Shown here: positions 23,446 through 34,242 of the stretch, in pieces | Layout: each line of letters begins with the position of its first letter | How positions within the stretch are numbered: the first letter of the stretch is position 1 | Program-made: the position numbers and the translations under genes | Notes under the pieces: generated by a model | The model's input: the letters and a program-made list of their open reading frames with translations, nothing else | The model's database searches: none | Told to the model about the DNA's origin: nothing | NCBI GenBank assembly: GCA_037903475.1 | Contig: JBAJFG010000100.1 | Span: 62,001 to 126,000, forward strand | Length of the DNA stretch: 64,000 nucleotides | Origin: Ancylostoma caninum | Taxonomy: Eukaryota > Nematoda > Chromadorea > Rhabditida > Ancylostomatidae | Reading direction: 5' to 3'

Positions 23446-24215
23446 TCCTGAGCAATATCTCCTTTCAAAACCAAATAATTCCAATTTCCTCTGGCAGTTG
23501 GCGGTAGATGTGTACTCGTAATCTCACCACAAAGTTTGAACAGGATCCATTCAGTACTAACGGTGCTGTGGGTACTGCGAGGTACTTTTTCACCTATAAC
23601 TCCCACCAAAATCACTTGAATCAAATTCTTTTTTGAATTTGGATAGGCGTTGTCAGATGCAGCTATGCGCCGATTTTCAGCTGGATCTGTGCAGAATCTG
23701 TCCTTTTTTGAGTGCTGGAAGCAGTGCTGCAGGCTGAATTTCCGCATCATAACCGGGTCAAACTCGTTTCAAAATCAAACAATTCCAATTTCCTCTAGCG
23801 ATTGATGCTAGAGTCGTATTCGTAATCTTACTACGAAGTTCGAGCAGGATCCGTCCAGTAATAACGGTGCTGTGGATACTGCAGGTACTTTTTCAGCTAT
23901 AACTCATATCATATTCAGTTTAATCCAACTCTCTTTGAGGTTTGGATAGCACGTTGCCAGACGCAGCTATCTGCCCATTTTCAGCCGGATACGCGCAGAA
24001 CCTGTCCTTTTATGAGTGCTGACAGCAGTGCTTTTGGCAGAATTTTCGCATGATAACCCCACAAACTCTTGCCAAAATAAATTGATTCCAATATCCTAGG
24101 ACAGTAAGAGTATGACTAGTATTCGCAAACTTACTGTGAAATTTGAGGAGGATCCGCCCAGTACCAACAATGGTGTGGGTACTGCTGGGTACTTTTTCAA
24201 GTGTAATTTGTGAAA
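23446..24215. repeat. ~305-bp tandem repeat, about 2.5 units
   Basis: The units begin near 23,446, 23,757 and 24,058. Each carries AATTCCAAT(T/A)TCCT, a variable 20 bp, TA(A/T)TCGTAATCT-like text, CAGGATCC, CAGTA.TAACGGTGCTGTGG, GGTACTTTTTCA, and (in the first two) TTTGGATAG...GCAGCTAT and CTGTCCTTTT.TGAGTGCTG. Divergence is roughly 15-20 percent by eye. A 36-bp palindrome of CTGAACCCTAAATTT type sits just before, at about 23,407-23,441. Confidence 0.75.
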
Positions 24216-25029
24216 CAAATATTAATTTTACTCTTATTTCAGCAAGAACTAATAGAATTAATGAAAGAAAAATTCTTAAATTCAATCTCCCTTCGTTGCT
24301 CTTATTTCCAAAAAAGTGGATGATTAATTAACCAAGGTTCAAGTCCCAGGTACGAACTTTCTCTTGCTCACCTCATCGCTTGCAAAACCCCGCTTGCCTT
24401 CAGTCAAGTCTTTGCCGAAGTCTGTGAGCAACAGCCCTGTAGGGAAAGCGGAGTTGGGATGAGCTATCAAAAGGCGTGTAGTGACGTCAAATTTTTATAG
24501 TGGCGCAATAGTGCGAGATATCCGTGTCGAGGAAATGACTTCGCAGTGCGAGAACTGTCCAATGTTTGTAGTCCCCGTATCCGATTTACACCGCTCCCCA
24601 TTTCTATCTTCCTGGCTCTTGTTGGAACTCACTCCGTTTTTCTTCTTCTGCACAACGAGTTTACCTCCTGCGCGGAGGTGGTGAATCATTTTGACATCTC
24701 CAGGGTTTAGGGTAAAACTTGGACTCACTTCTGCTGGATACCTTTAACATTAATAAATGCAATGCTTAAGTTTTACTAAAACATGTATTCCTAACAAACT
24801 CACGAGGAAGGGACGCTTTTACTTGATTCCGAGTTGGTTACTGTCACTCCACTTGAGCTCTAGAAGTAGTTCAATAGTTTCTATTTCTTTTTTCTTTGGA
24901 GTTCCCATACTTGTAGTGACCTGCTCGCTAAGGAATATCTCTCATTCTTACCGGCGCGAGCAATTTGTACAAGGTGATAGCACCTAGTAATGCCAGTATC
25001 ATATATCATAGTTAATATTAATTGGCATT
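24216..25029. other. no gene recognised
   Basis: No supported feature. Frames up to 77 codons without motifs. Confidence 0.4.
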
Positions 25030-25657
25030 TTATGTCAGTGTGTGTGTGTACAAGAGAACCAGACCCTACCGGAAAAATTGCATCACGACGTCCAACGTGT
25101 CAAGTTATGCAGGAAAAGTGTGCAAATTTTCATTTTTACCTTAATTGACAGGTGTTTTGGTCCACTTTTCGTCGGTTGGAAGACCCACAGTTGTTTACAT
25201 CACAGTAGAAATGAATGAACCTCGGTATTTATTTGCCTATATTTATCAAGTCATGTGTAGGATAACATCCGGATGAGTATGGTTTAGAGAGAAGGGGTCC
25301 AGCCAGATAGACGTGAAACAGCAAGGGCGGTGGGGAAATTAGGGGAAACGGGCTACTGCTATGGAATAGCTGCGCCAGCTTTCTGTAGTGGAAACTATGC
25401 CACTGTACGGGTCCACGGATGCGAGTTTGATGTACCGGAGTGCAGCAATGGGTAAGATGCCACTGGACGGGTCCACAGCTGCAAGAGTGGTGCGCCGACG
25501 CCGAGAAGTGGGAGAGATGCTACTGGAAGGGTCCGCGTATGCGAGAGTGGTCCGCCGGCCAGTAGTAGAGTACGTATCACTCGAAAGCGTGGCGAGCGAA
25601 GCGAGCCTAAAAGAAGCCCGAGAGGCCGGCGTTAGGCGGACGATCAGGCTGGTGTAA
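25030..25657 (+). mobile_element. Helitron-like element with 60-bp minisatellite
   Basis: Its 3' end (GCGAGCGAAGCGAGC, GGCCGGCGTTAGGCGGACG hairpin, CAGGCTGG then T at 25,658) follows the same plan as the complete Helitrons. About four 60-bp units occupy 25,335-25,565 (GGTCCAC at 25,410, 25,470 and 25,530). The left part matches 631-835. The 5' TC terminus was not located, so the left boundary is approximate. Confidence 0.5.
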
Positions 25658-26615
25658 TATAATATGAACACTATGCATGCATACATAATAACATGTGCAT
25701 GGGATTGCTCGCTAGAGAACGTGGCCGCGGCAAAGAAACATGAAGGCTACTATTGTCACATCTATGCCACCGGATGGCACCGACCTAAAATCTCGACCAT
25801 GAGCGACGGTCGAGTGAAAAGATGATAAATGCCCTTAAAAATCTTTCTGAGAGAACTGAGGAAATAGTTCAGCGTTGGACTCTTACAATTTCTGTTGTAT
25901 TAGGTGTTAACATAACTTCCTGCGCTTTTTTCAGATGCCTTTTTTTCTACCTATTTGTTATATCTCAGGTGGAGTCATATATGAGTCTAAAGCGCTAATC
26001 TTTCTCTACAGGAAAGTTCGAGACAGTTTTTTTTTCTTCTGGGACGACTGTTTACGTAAATTTTAAACCTGCGAAGTGGCGCAACGAGTCAATGGAAAAC
26101 AGCGCAACCGACAGCTATCTACTCTGACACTCAGCTGAAGCTCTGAAGGCCATCAAAATTAGCCAAATGACCTGTGCTATGTGTAAAAGAGATGGATTGC
26201 TCAAAATCACTGGTCATCAGTGATTTTCTCAGCTCAAAGAAGACATATTTGGTCTGAATGACATCAATCGCTTAGACCAAACACATTTCTTTCACAAAGA
26301 GCCCGGGAATTGCTCCAAATTAATCGTGTGGACTAGCTGGACATCAAACTCATCAAAGCTACCAAATACCCAACGTAATTATGCTAAAAGAATCCAATCG
26401 CAACCCCATGATAACATCTGAAGCTACCCTTACCCACACCGTCAAACTGGCCCTGCGGTATTTCCATCAACGGCATTCTTCCGAGTTTATATTCTACAGA
26501 GCTAACATGTTCAAACAGCATTGAGTGCTTTCTGGTCCCTGTTGATTACAAAGAAGAAAAGTTTTTTTCTCGAATAGGAGAAGAAGAAAAGTTTTTTTTT
26601 CTCTCTTCATAACTC
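25658..26615. other. no gene recognised
   Basis: AT-rich DNA with two near-identical GAAGAAAAGTTTTTTT tracts (26,552-26,602). Nothing else is supported. Confidence 0.4.
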
Positions 26616-26985
26616 AGACAATGGAACGGGCTGACCGCGGTGCCAAAGTGTGCTTCGCGGGCTGACCGCTGTACCATGAGATACGGAACGAGCTCACCGC
26701 GGTCCTTCCTTGAAAGGTTGGCCGACCGCGGTACTGTCCGCGGTCAGCCAAATTCGGCCCGTATGACCCGCACGGTGTACGTTGCAACTTTCGTGAAGAT
26801 AGTGACAGTGATAGATGGGATGTATATGAAACGACCGTCTTTCTCTGACGATGGTGAAGAGATTAGCTGACCGCGGACCTTTCGCGGGCTGACCGCGCAC
26901 CCATAATTGGCCGACCACGCTCAGTTAGTAGAGTTGGCTACGGTCCGCCAAATATTGGCACCGCGGTCAGCCCGCTTTATTGTCT
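26616..26985. mobile_element. 370-bp inverted-repeat MITE
   Basis: AGACAATGGAACGGGCTGAC continuing CGCGGTGCC at the left pairs with GGCACCGCGGTCAGCCCGCT continuing TTATTGTCT at the right. CTGACCGCGG motifs recur throughout (26,641-26,975). No clear target duplication and no transposase. Confidence 0.7.
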
Positions 26986-28014
26986 AAGAAGCCCGAAAAT
27001 TGAGTGATTTAATAGTTCTGTAAAAACATATAATGATGAACTGTAAAGGAAGGGAAGCGCTTTCATAGGTATAGAGCGCTTGACGTCAAATTGGCGACGG
27101 GGTGGAAAGAATCGCAACTGAAAAAAGCGCAAGGATTTATGTTGAGACCTAATACATGGAGAGTAAAAATGGTGGTACAAGCACTCCGAAAATAGCGGTT
27201 TTTGCAAGATTAGAAAGTTGTAAAACGGCATGTGGAACAAAGCAGACAATTCGCCATAGGCAAAACCTGCTCAATGTTTGAAAAACGTAGGGCACGCATA
27301 CAGGATTGGGTCTGGGATTGGAACTTTTCCTGATCAGTGAAAACAAGGTGAACACATAGCAGGCAGCTTATTGTTAGATCAGTGACCCACTCTTTCGTAT
27401 TCGTAATAATTCGTAGTTTTCATCACTATTCAGTGCAACAATTTCACTGGAACTTTTCGGGATGAGGGAAAACAACCTTAAAGCCAATGATGAGCCACTA
27501 GAACGCTCCTCGTACAAATAAGGGCCTTCCAGAGGGAAAATCATGGATCGTGTCCCGCGTTATGATTGAGATTGTGATTTGCTCAAAGGGTTAAAAACTT
27601 AACTGAAAGTCGATACCATTTTGTTCAATGCAAAACACTGTGACCTACTGTTTCGGATTTCCCATGAAGGCCTTCTTTTTGTGGAGTCTGAAAGCTTCTC
27701 GTTATCTACTACTACTCGCTTTTCTGAAAATGCACTACACGTAGGACAACACACCTTTTCCAGAAAGCTGTTAACAATGTTTCTGTATGAGTAGTTCTTG
27801 GGATAGTGTGCTGGGGTGGCGTCGTTGGTGTTTCCTGAGCAGTTCATTCTCACTAAAACGCTACTGTTTATTGTCGGACTACCATTCTCCTACCATTATC
27901 GCTCGACGAACAAGAATTTTATCGACAGCACGCACTAATGATGAAGAGTATCCTCAGACTTCGCCAACTCAAAATGAATCAGAATCAAGCAGCGATGTAA
28001 GGCTTATACATGCA
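26986..28014. other. no gene recognised
   Basis: Overlapping frames of 82-84 codons at 27,599-28,035 on opposite strands have coding-like composition but no recognisable motif. They are not called. Confidence 0.35.
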
Positions 28015-29245
28015 CCAGTCTGGCCGTCCGGCTAACGCCGGACTTCGGGACTTCTATTGATGTTCGCTTCGCTCGCATACTCACATTGAAAGCAAACACA
28101 AAGGCGTAATTGGATTGATAAAATCTGTAGCCTTCCACAGGGTTCTATCGCTTTCCTGAGAAGCCCTTGATCCCGTAGGTGGTAGCTTTCCCCCATATTA
28201 TGCTCTCCCATATGTGCGAAGTTAGTGGCCGTGAAGAATTGAGGGTGACCAATTCAGTGCAAAAGTTATCTTGAAAAGATTGAAGCTCAACTGGTTGTTG
28301 TGGTAATTCAAGTGATAAGGGTCGACCGGTGTATATAAGCGGAAAGGAAGGAGTGGTTCATTCAGACACAAACGGAATGGGAAGAGAACACGGATGCGAA
28401 AGGAAACAATGTACATCTAGGTGATTTAGCTAGGAGGATCCGCCGGAACAGGGGAAGCGTATCCCTCAAGCAGAAATAGACCCGCGTAGCGAATTCCAAT
28501 TACTTGTGAAAGCCGGCGCACCCTTACCACACCGTTGAACCCGACATCCAGGCGTTTCCCCATTTTTCGACGTTGGCGCACCTTTATCACACCGTTGAAC
28601 CCGACTCCAGGCGTTTACCCAATTTTCGACGCCGGCACACCCTTATCAAACCGTAGGACCCGACTCCAGGCGTTTCCCCACTTTTGGACGCCGGCGCACC
28701 CTTATCACACCGTTGGACCCGACTCTAGGCGTTTCCCCACTTTTCGACGCCAGCGCACCCCTATCACACCGTTGGACCCGGCCCCAGGCGTTTCCCCACT
28801 TTTGGACGCCGGCGCACCCTTATCACACCGTTGGACCCGACTCCAGGCGTTTCCCCACTTTTCGACGCCGGCGCACCCTTATCACACCGCTGGACCCGAC
28901 TCCAGGCATTTTCCCACTTTTGGACGCCGGCGCACACTTATCACACCGTTGGACCCGACTCCGTGCGTTTTCCCACTTTTGGACGCCGGCGCACACTTAT
29001 CACACCGTTGGACCCGACATCCAGGCGTTTCCCCACTTTTGGACGCCGGCGCACCCTTATCACACCGTTGGACCCGACATCAAGGCGTTTCCCCACTTTT
29101 CGACGCCGGCGCACTCCTACAGCAACAGTGAACCCGTTGTAGAGCATTTTTTTCGGTCTAGGCCACGCCCTCGAATTTCGTTTCACACACACATACACAC
29201 GCACACACACACGTGACAGACTAAGCCCTTTATTTTAAGTCATGA
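28015..29245 (-). mobile_element. non-autonomous Helitron, copy C (complete)
   Basis: On the minus strand it begins TCATGACTTAAAATAAAGGG (preceded by A) and ends GGCCAGACTGG followed by T (complement of A at 28,014). The 3' hairpin is the perfect GTCCGGC-TAAC-GCCGGAC. In + order it holds the hairpin end, the TGTTCGCTTCGCTCGC block, the TATATAA segment (about 28,330), about ten minisatellite units (28,515-29,125), a CA microsatellite and the 5' end. It encodes nothing; any mobility would depend on Rep/helicase supplied elsewhere. Confidence 0.85.
28515..29125. repeat. 59-bp minisatellite, ~10 units
   Basis: Unit CGCCGGCGCACCCTTATCAC, ACCGTTGGACCCGACTCCAG, GCGTTTCCCCACTTTT(G/C)GA. No stop codon in any plus frame, so open frames of 100-200 codons arise without coding meaning. 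Confidence 0.95.
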
Positions 29246-29246
29246 T

Positions 29247-29362
29247 ACTTCACAACGACGCTGTTGCAGCGTATGTTCACCCTCAACAACTTCCGTAGAA
29301 CTGCTCCAATTCCCGCATGCTTTTCCACGCGAATTGTGTGATAAGATATGAGAACTTGTGAC
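29247..29362. repeat. partial GGCATACTTC-family MITE
   Basis: TACTTCACAACGACGCTGTT at the left and GTGTGATAAGATATGAGAAC at the right match the first half of the copies at 36,888 and 54,921. It abuts the 5' end of Helitron C. Confidence 0.55.
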
Positions 29363-29574
29363 ACTAGCGTCCCTTCGGGACGCTAGAAAGTGGGGTGGGG
29401 CAGCCACTTGGGACATGTGCTAACGCTTCACACTTGCCAAATCTCTAGAAAATTGATAGAGAAGCAGAATCAATCTTCTAATGGGACCAAACATGAAGTC
29501 CTTCTTATGAGTTGAGTATGAGAATGAGAAGTTTGTTCTCCATCGTATGGCGTATTCGTGCGTATTCCTCACTT
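29363..29574. other. no gene recognised
   Basis: Short spacer. GCGTCCC TTCGGGACGC near 29,368-29,384 is a small perfect hairpin. No other signal. Confidence 0.35.
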
Positions 29575-30135
29575 TCGGGCCAACGCAGACGCGTTCTCCA
29601 TCGGCGGAACTGTATCCTGCCGTTCCCCACACTACTGGATAGAGCGAAATCGTATCCGAGTGTTTTCCACACTACTGGGCTGCAGCGGACTTTCCTCCAT
29701 CGTTGGACCCGTATTGTGGAGCCATCTTCACTATTAGGCCTGAACCGTATCCTAGTATTCTCCACTTCACTGAGTCACAGCGGACCAATCCTATATCGGC
29801 GGACCCGTATCCTGGTGTTATCCATACTACTGAGCAACGGCGGCCCTTCCTCCATCAGAGCGCCCGCATTCTGGCGCCTTCCTAACAGGCAGCGCAAGCC
29901 GGACACGTTCTCCAGAGGCGGGTTCGCATCCTGGCATTCTCAACACTATCGGACTGAAATGAACCCGTATCCTGACGTTCCCCACAGCACTGGGCCACGG
30001 CGGGCCCTTTCTCCATCGGTGGACCCGTATCCTGGCGTTCCCCACAGCACTGGGCCACGGCGGGCCCTTTCTCCATCGGTGGACCCGTATCTCGGCGTTC
30101 GCCGCACCATTGGGCCACGGCGGGCCCTTTGGCCC
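29575..30135. repeat. 60-bp minisatellite, ~9 units
   Basis: The last units are nearly identical, with CCCGTATC at 60-bp steps (29,964, 30,024, 30,084); earlier ones are more diverged. The unit GGACCCGTATCCTGGCGTTC, CCCACAGCACTGGGCCACGG, CGGGCCCTTTCTCCATCGGT aligns with the Helitron 59-bp unit. Because 60 is a multiple of three it reads as a 20-residue repeat, but I see no gene signals around it. Confidence 0.9.
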
Positions 30136-30157
30136 CTTATATAGTTGATTGGATATA

Positions 30158-30936
30158 TTAGGGTGGTAAGAAAGTCTTGAGCCGATTTTTACAAAAGTTC
30201 CAGAACTTTTGCTTATTGCGACGTCAGTTCCACGCGAGGTCCCCCTAGCCAAAATCAGTTTTTCCTGCTCTATCAACATCGAAAGGAGTTTCTAGAATAC
30301 CTAATTATTGGAGATGAGAGTGGGGTCCTCTACGATTTTAAAACGCACCGTGCCATGTGGTTCCGTCAAGGAGAAGATCGGCCAAATCGCACCCCCACCC
30401 AAACATCTGTCTCTATTGCTACTTCTGGAATTCGCTAGAGATATTGTATTATGAGCGGCTCCCGCAAACACACACGGTCACCGGTAACACATACGCCAAT
30501 CAGCTCCAGAGAGCCGCGGATGCTGTTTGAGAAAAACGGTCGAAACGAGTTTCTTGTACACCTACGCTATGATGAGGGTAGGCCCCAAATAGCTAAAGAG
30601 ACCGGTGAAAAATTTGCGGAGCTGGGCTGGGTTTCTCACTCACCCTATTCTCCTGATGTTGCCCCTTCCGATTACCACTTATTTTGCTCTTTCAAGGCAT
30701 TTCAAGTCAAGAAAAAATCCGCCAAAGTTGACCATGTTGGAAGGGAGGTCAGCGATTTCTTTGGCTCCCAGTCTTCCCATTCCTGGGAAAAGGGGACCGC
30801 TAACCTGCCCATTAGGTGGGAAACTGCAGTGACTAACTATGGCTATTATATTGCTGAGCAAATTAGACTGTGTGCTGAGTAATAAAATAAAGCACAAAAA
30901 AGTCTAAAACGGCTCAAGACTTTCTTACCACCCTAA
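30158..30936 (+). mobile_element. mariner deletion derivative, 779 bp
   Basis: Perfect terminal inverted repeats TTAGGGTGGTAAGAAAGTCT continuing TGAGCC, and GGCTCAAGAC continuing to CACCCTAA, are flanked by TA at 30,156-157 and 30,937-938. About 500 bp shorter than a typical 1.3-kb mariner; the N-terminal half of the transposase and an internal piece are gone. A local duplicate at about 31,005-31,060 preserves the empty TA site. Confidence 0.92.
30285..30882 (+). pseudogene. mariner transposase remnant
   Basis: Mariner transposases cut and paste DNA with a D,D34D catalytic triad. Here a first stretch (about 30,288-30,380) reads EYLIIGDESGVLYDF, holding the first catalytic Asp in its IGDE context. 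After disrupted sequence, the frame 30,451-30,882 reads GRPQIAKETGEKFAELGW and SPYSPDVAPSDYHLF, the third-Asp region, to a stop at 30,880-30,882. The second-Asp motif (usually HDNARPH) is degraded to RYDEGRPQ, and the N-terminal helix-turn-helix region is missing. It cannot be active; the intact termini could still be mobilised by a full-length relative. Confidence 0.88.
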
Positions 30937-31839
30937 TACAATGTCATGCATTCCTAATTAGAGGCTTTTACTCTTTGTTTCTCCATCGGCGGACCCGTAT
31001 CCATATATAGTTGATTGGATATACAATGTCATGCATTCTTATTTAGAGGCTTTTACTCTTTCTTAGTGCAGAAGCTTTCTCGAAACGAACGGATGTCGTG
31101 ACTACACAATCGCCGCGAGAATTCAGCAGGGGATGTGGCAATGGCATCCACCAGATGAGGCGACCGCGTAGATCCAGCCTTCCCGAAGCTTCCGAGACGC
31201 TGCAGCTCTCATAGCACCCGTCCGTTTCTTCGTACAAGTGGAGACAGCGTCACAACAGTGGAAGGCTGGTTTTCCTGCTGCGTACATTGTGCAGCCTGAA
31301 AGCTCGTAAACACTCCCTCACTCCTATGCGGCGAGACCGCCAGCGAAGGTGATGAAATCACCATCCCGTGCATGCGGGAGAGCCAGCCGTGACGTAATTG
31401 CGAGTCCCGAAACGAACGTGTCTGCGTCCATGGAAATCGGCCATTTCGCCCCACAGTCTGCGCCTCAAGATTGCGGTGTCTATGAGTGCCGCCCCGTATC
31501 TCTAACCGCTCTAGCCCCTTTACGGCGCTTTGCTTAATAGATTTCGTTCCCATCATTTTCATTCATATTCTTCAGTGACATTTCGTTCCCATTATTTTCA
31601 TTCATATTCTTCACAGCAATGGTGTTGCTGTGAAGTACGCCATAAGGCTACTCTGAAGTTCAGTGGCGATACATTTGCGAGAGAATGTGGCAGTACATTT
31701 TACCTTTAACATCTTGCTTGGCAATACTTTTCCGGAACAAGATGAAAAGTTCAGAGCGGATTGCAAAATGAAAAGTTCAGAGCGGATTCTCTTACGAAAT
31801 TTTGGCGCGTGTGATAAAATGTGGTCCAAATATAAATCA
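30937..31839. repeat. local duplications; no gene recognised
   Basis: 31,000-31,075 repeats the sequence flanking the mariner (TATAGTTGATTGGATATACA, TGTCATGCATTC, GAGGCTTTTACTCTTT). A 39-bp tandem duplication (ATTTCGTTCCCAT.ATTTTC) lies at about 31,541-31,618, followed by a fragment of the GGCATACTTC MITE. A second duplication (GATGAAAAGTTCAGAGCGGA) lies at 31,740-31,790. Minus-strand frame 31,209-31,562 (117 codons) is unrecognised. Confidence 0.5.
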
Positions 31840-31847
31840 GTAGGTGT

Positions 31848-32123
31848 CAGTGGCGGACGCAGAAAGTGGGCGGGAGGGGGGGCGTGGGAAGAAAAGTGGG
31901 GTCTCCGCCGTTTTGGGGACCCAGACGGAAAATAAAATTAATAATAATATTAATTATAATAATAAACAATAAATAAAAAATATATTAAAAATAATAATAA
32001 AAATAAACAATTAAAAATAAACTAACACAAGATTTTTATTTGTATTGTAAAGTAATTTCGAAAATTTGGCGACCCATTCTCGGGGGGGGGCGCCCCCCCC
32101 CCCCCCCCCTGCGTCCGCCACTG
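31848..32123 (+). mobile_element. hAT-type MITE, 276 bp, complete
   Basis: Inverted ends CAGTGGCGGACGCAG and CTGCGTCCGCCACTG are flanked by a perfect 8-bp duplication GTAGGTGT (31,840-31,847 and 32,124-32,131). An 8-bp duplication with CAG/CTG ends is the hAT signature. The core is AT-rich, then GGCGACCCATTCTC and G/C runs (32,083-32,109). A second copy sits in the microsatellite at 16,003. Confidence 0.88.
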
Positions 32124-32309
32124 GTAGGTGTCAACAGATATTTGAAAAACTTTACCAAACTTTATCCTTTTTCTATTATTCTTTGGACCAAAGCACCACT
32201 GAGCCACTAGGCCTCGAACTTAGCTTTTTTACTTCTTTTTGTTTGTTTCAGATGATCACTTTTATCTCATTGTTTGTGTTTGTTATTTAGGTGTCCTGTG
32301 CTTGACAGT

Positions 32310-32575
32310 CAGACAATCGTGCCGCCGAGGAGCAGGTCGAACCCCCATCGCCCCGCCCACTTTTTGAACTGGGGGAACGTGTCACGTCGGGGGTATGAGC
32401 AGCACGTTCTGCTATAGCAGGCGTGCTGCTCATACCCCCCGACGTGCTGCTGTTCGCCGGAATTCTCCAGACGTGCTGCTGTCCACCGGGACCGTGATAA
32501 CACGTGTATATGTAGTTAATCAACAACTTCATTTTCCCTCACCTTCACTTTCATCATTTAACTTCCTTGGAGCGG
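32310..32575 (+). repeat. interspersed repeat, inverted partner at 39,520-39,790
   Basis: Shared landmarks are GACAATCGTGCCG, AGCAGGTCGAAC, CCGCCCACTTTTTGA, GTATGAGCAGCACGT, GACGTGCTGCTGT, GGGACCGTGA and CTTCATTTTCCCTCACCTTC. Here the centre carries an extra GTATGAGCAGCACGTTC / GTGCTGCTCATAC inverted repeat. Family unknown. Confidence 0.7.
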
Positions 32576-32600
32576 CGGTAAGTGTTCACGAGTTCTCATA

Positions 32601-32849
32601 AGGGCAGTTTATACTGGATGCGTGCGACTGACGCGAGTGCGTCTCTATGATGGAGAATAGGCCCCAGTCGCATAGCAGTCGCATCGCAGTCGCAGCTCAG
32701 ACGCACGCGTTCACGGTCTGGCGGCGGCCGTGCGTTCTTTTCATTGAGGATGTACATGTCGTTTTGACCGGTCTTCATGGAAAATCCCTTGCAAATGGAT
32801 GCGTAAGACTGATGCGCGACTGACGCACGCAGCTAGTATAAATTACCCT
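32601..32849. mobile_element. 249-bp MITE, PIF/Harbinger-like (copy 2)
   Basis: AGGGCAGTTTATACTGGATG to AGTATAAATTACCCT, flanked by ATA (32,598-600 and 32,850-852). It has the same internal CGCAGTCGCAGCTCAGACGC and GACCGGTCTTCATGG blocks as copy 1. Confidence 0.85.
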
Positions 32850-32868
32850 ATAATAGGGTAATTACTCA

Positions 32869-34242
32869 CAAGGGAAGGATACCAAATGTCTGTGGCACTT
32901 CATAATGGAATGTGCCTCATAATATGAAGTTGACGATGCTGATCTCGATTATGTTCTCCATTAGTGCCTAATACTACTACGCAAAAAGTTATAGCCTTGT
33001 CTGTGCAGTATTATGAGCAGTTTCTGCACCAACTCACCTTAACCCCACGTAGTAGGCGTTGCCGTGAAAAATGAATGCAGAATTCGTGATCAGCAGTCCA
33101 AGTAACCCTGTATGCAAAATCTCAGCGGAAAATGCATCACTACGGGTAAAGAATTGCGCCTTGATCAGTCGCTACTACTACTAATTACAAGGGAACTTTG
33201 CTTCATCGGAGACTTCCTCGTGGGGAGTGTACACTGCCTTGTGCATCTCGAAGCTCTGATTTCAAAACTATCTTGACCTTGGCCCAGCCTCGCGTCTGCA
33301 ATGATTTATATTTATTTTTCCAGACGCAAGTGATAAGAAGGTATACATAGAATAAGGTATGTCAGGTAGGTCAAGGAAGTGTGGCGCAGTGGTAAGTGTC
33401 TCCGTTCCCGTGAATACCCTCACGGGTTCAATTCCCTTTAGGTGTCGCACTTTTGCATTTTCTCCCATTTACTGATTTTCTCTAAAAATCTATTCTATGC
33501 AGTTTTTTGTAAGTGTTTCTACTTGCAAATACATATTCTAAAAGCTTGAAAGCGTTTTCAAAGACCTTCACTACCCGACTTCGTCGACAGTGGAACTGCT
33601 GATGGACCCACGTGAGCCCAAATTTTCAAGGAATTCTTTTCTGCTGAAAATTTCCATAATAGGGTTATCTGAAGTGCTGAACACGAATATAATATCCATT
33701 TCGTGACGTCACTACATTCTTATAGGTTTGCGGTAGAATGAACAGCAAATACTGTAGAAAACCAAACAAAATTGTTGAATTTCGACATTAAAATGCTAGA
33801 GGCTTGCAAAATGATGCTGATAATCGTGATCAGCACCTGAATTACCCCTATGTGCAAAATTTGGATGGAATCTGCGAGATGCCTGAACTACCCTATACCC
33901 AATGACCGTTTCCTCGTGAGTGGTAGTAGTAGTAAATGATCAACGGGTGATTGTCTAACCGTAATTCTTGCCTCTTTTCGCTGAAATTTTGCATACAGGT
34001 TCAGTTGAGCTACTGATCGCGAATTCTGCATCCATTTTGCACTACAACGCCTATTTTGTGGGTTCACGGGAGGTGGATGTAGAAACTGTACCTTCGAATG
34101 TACTGCACAGACAAGGCTATAACTTTTCGCGCAGTAGTATTAGGCACTAATGGAGAACATAATCGAGATCAGCATCGTCAACTTCATATTATGAGGCACA
34201 TTACATTATGAAGTGCCACAGACATTTGGTATCCTTCCCTTG
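32869..34242. mobile_element. 1.37-kb foldback element with ~320-bp inverted arms
   Basis: Left arm 32,869-33,190 (CAAGGGAAGGATACCAAATG, CACTTCATAATG, ACGATGCTGATCTCGATTAT, AGAATTCGTGATCAG) is matched in inverse by about 33,920-34,242. TCA flanks both ends (32,866-868 and 34,243-245), a possible 3-bp target duplication. The loop is about 730 bp, contains a tRNA-like sequence at 33,377-33,452, and has no recognisable protein. Confidence 0.8.
33377..33452 (+). repeat. tRNA-like sequence inside the foldback element
   Basis: AAGTGTG at the start pairs with CGCACTT at the end as a 7-bp acceptor-like stem. GGCGCAGTGGTAAGTG is a box A-like D arm and GGGTTCAATTCC a box B. Between them is a CCCGTG / CACGGG hairpin rather than a normal anticodon arm. 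It is more likely a tRNA-derived repeat or pseudogene than a working tRNA. Confidence 0.35.

Noticed and set aside
28515..29125. CRISPR-like regular direct repeats
   Set aside because: The 59-bp units are contiguous with no unique spacers, sit in an animal genome and lack any cas gene. It is a minisatellite.
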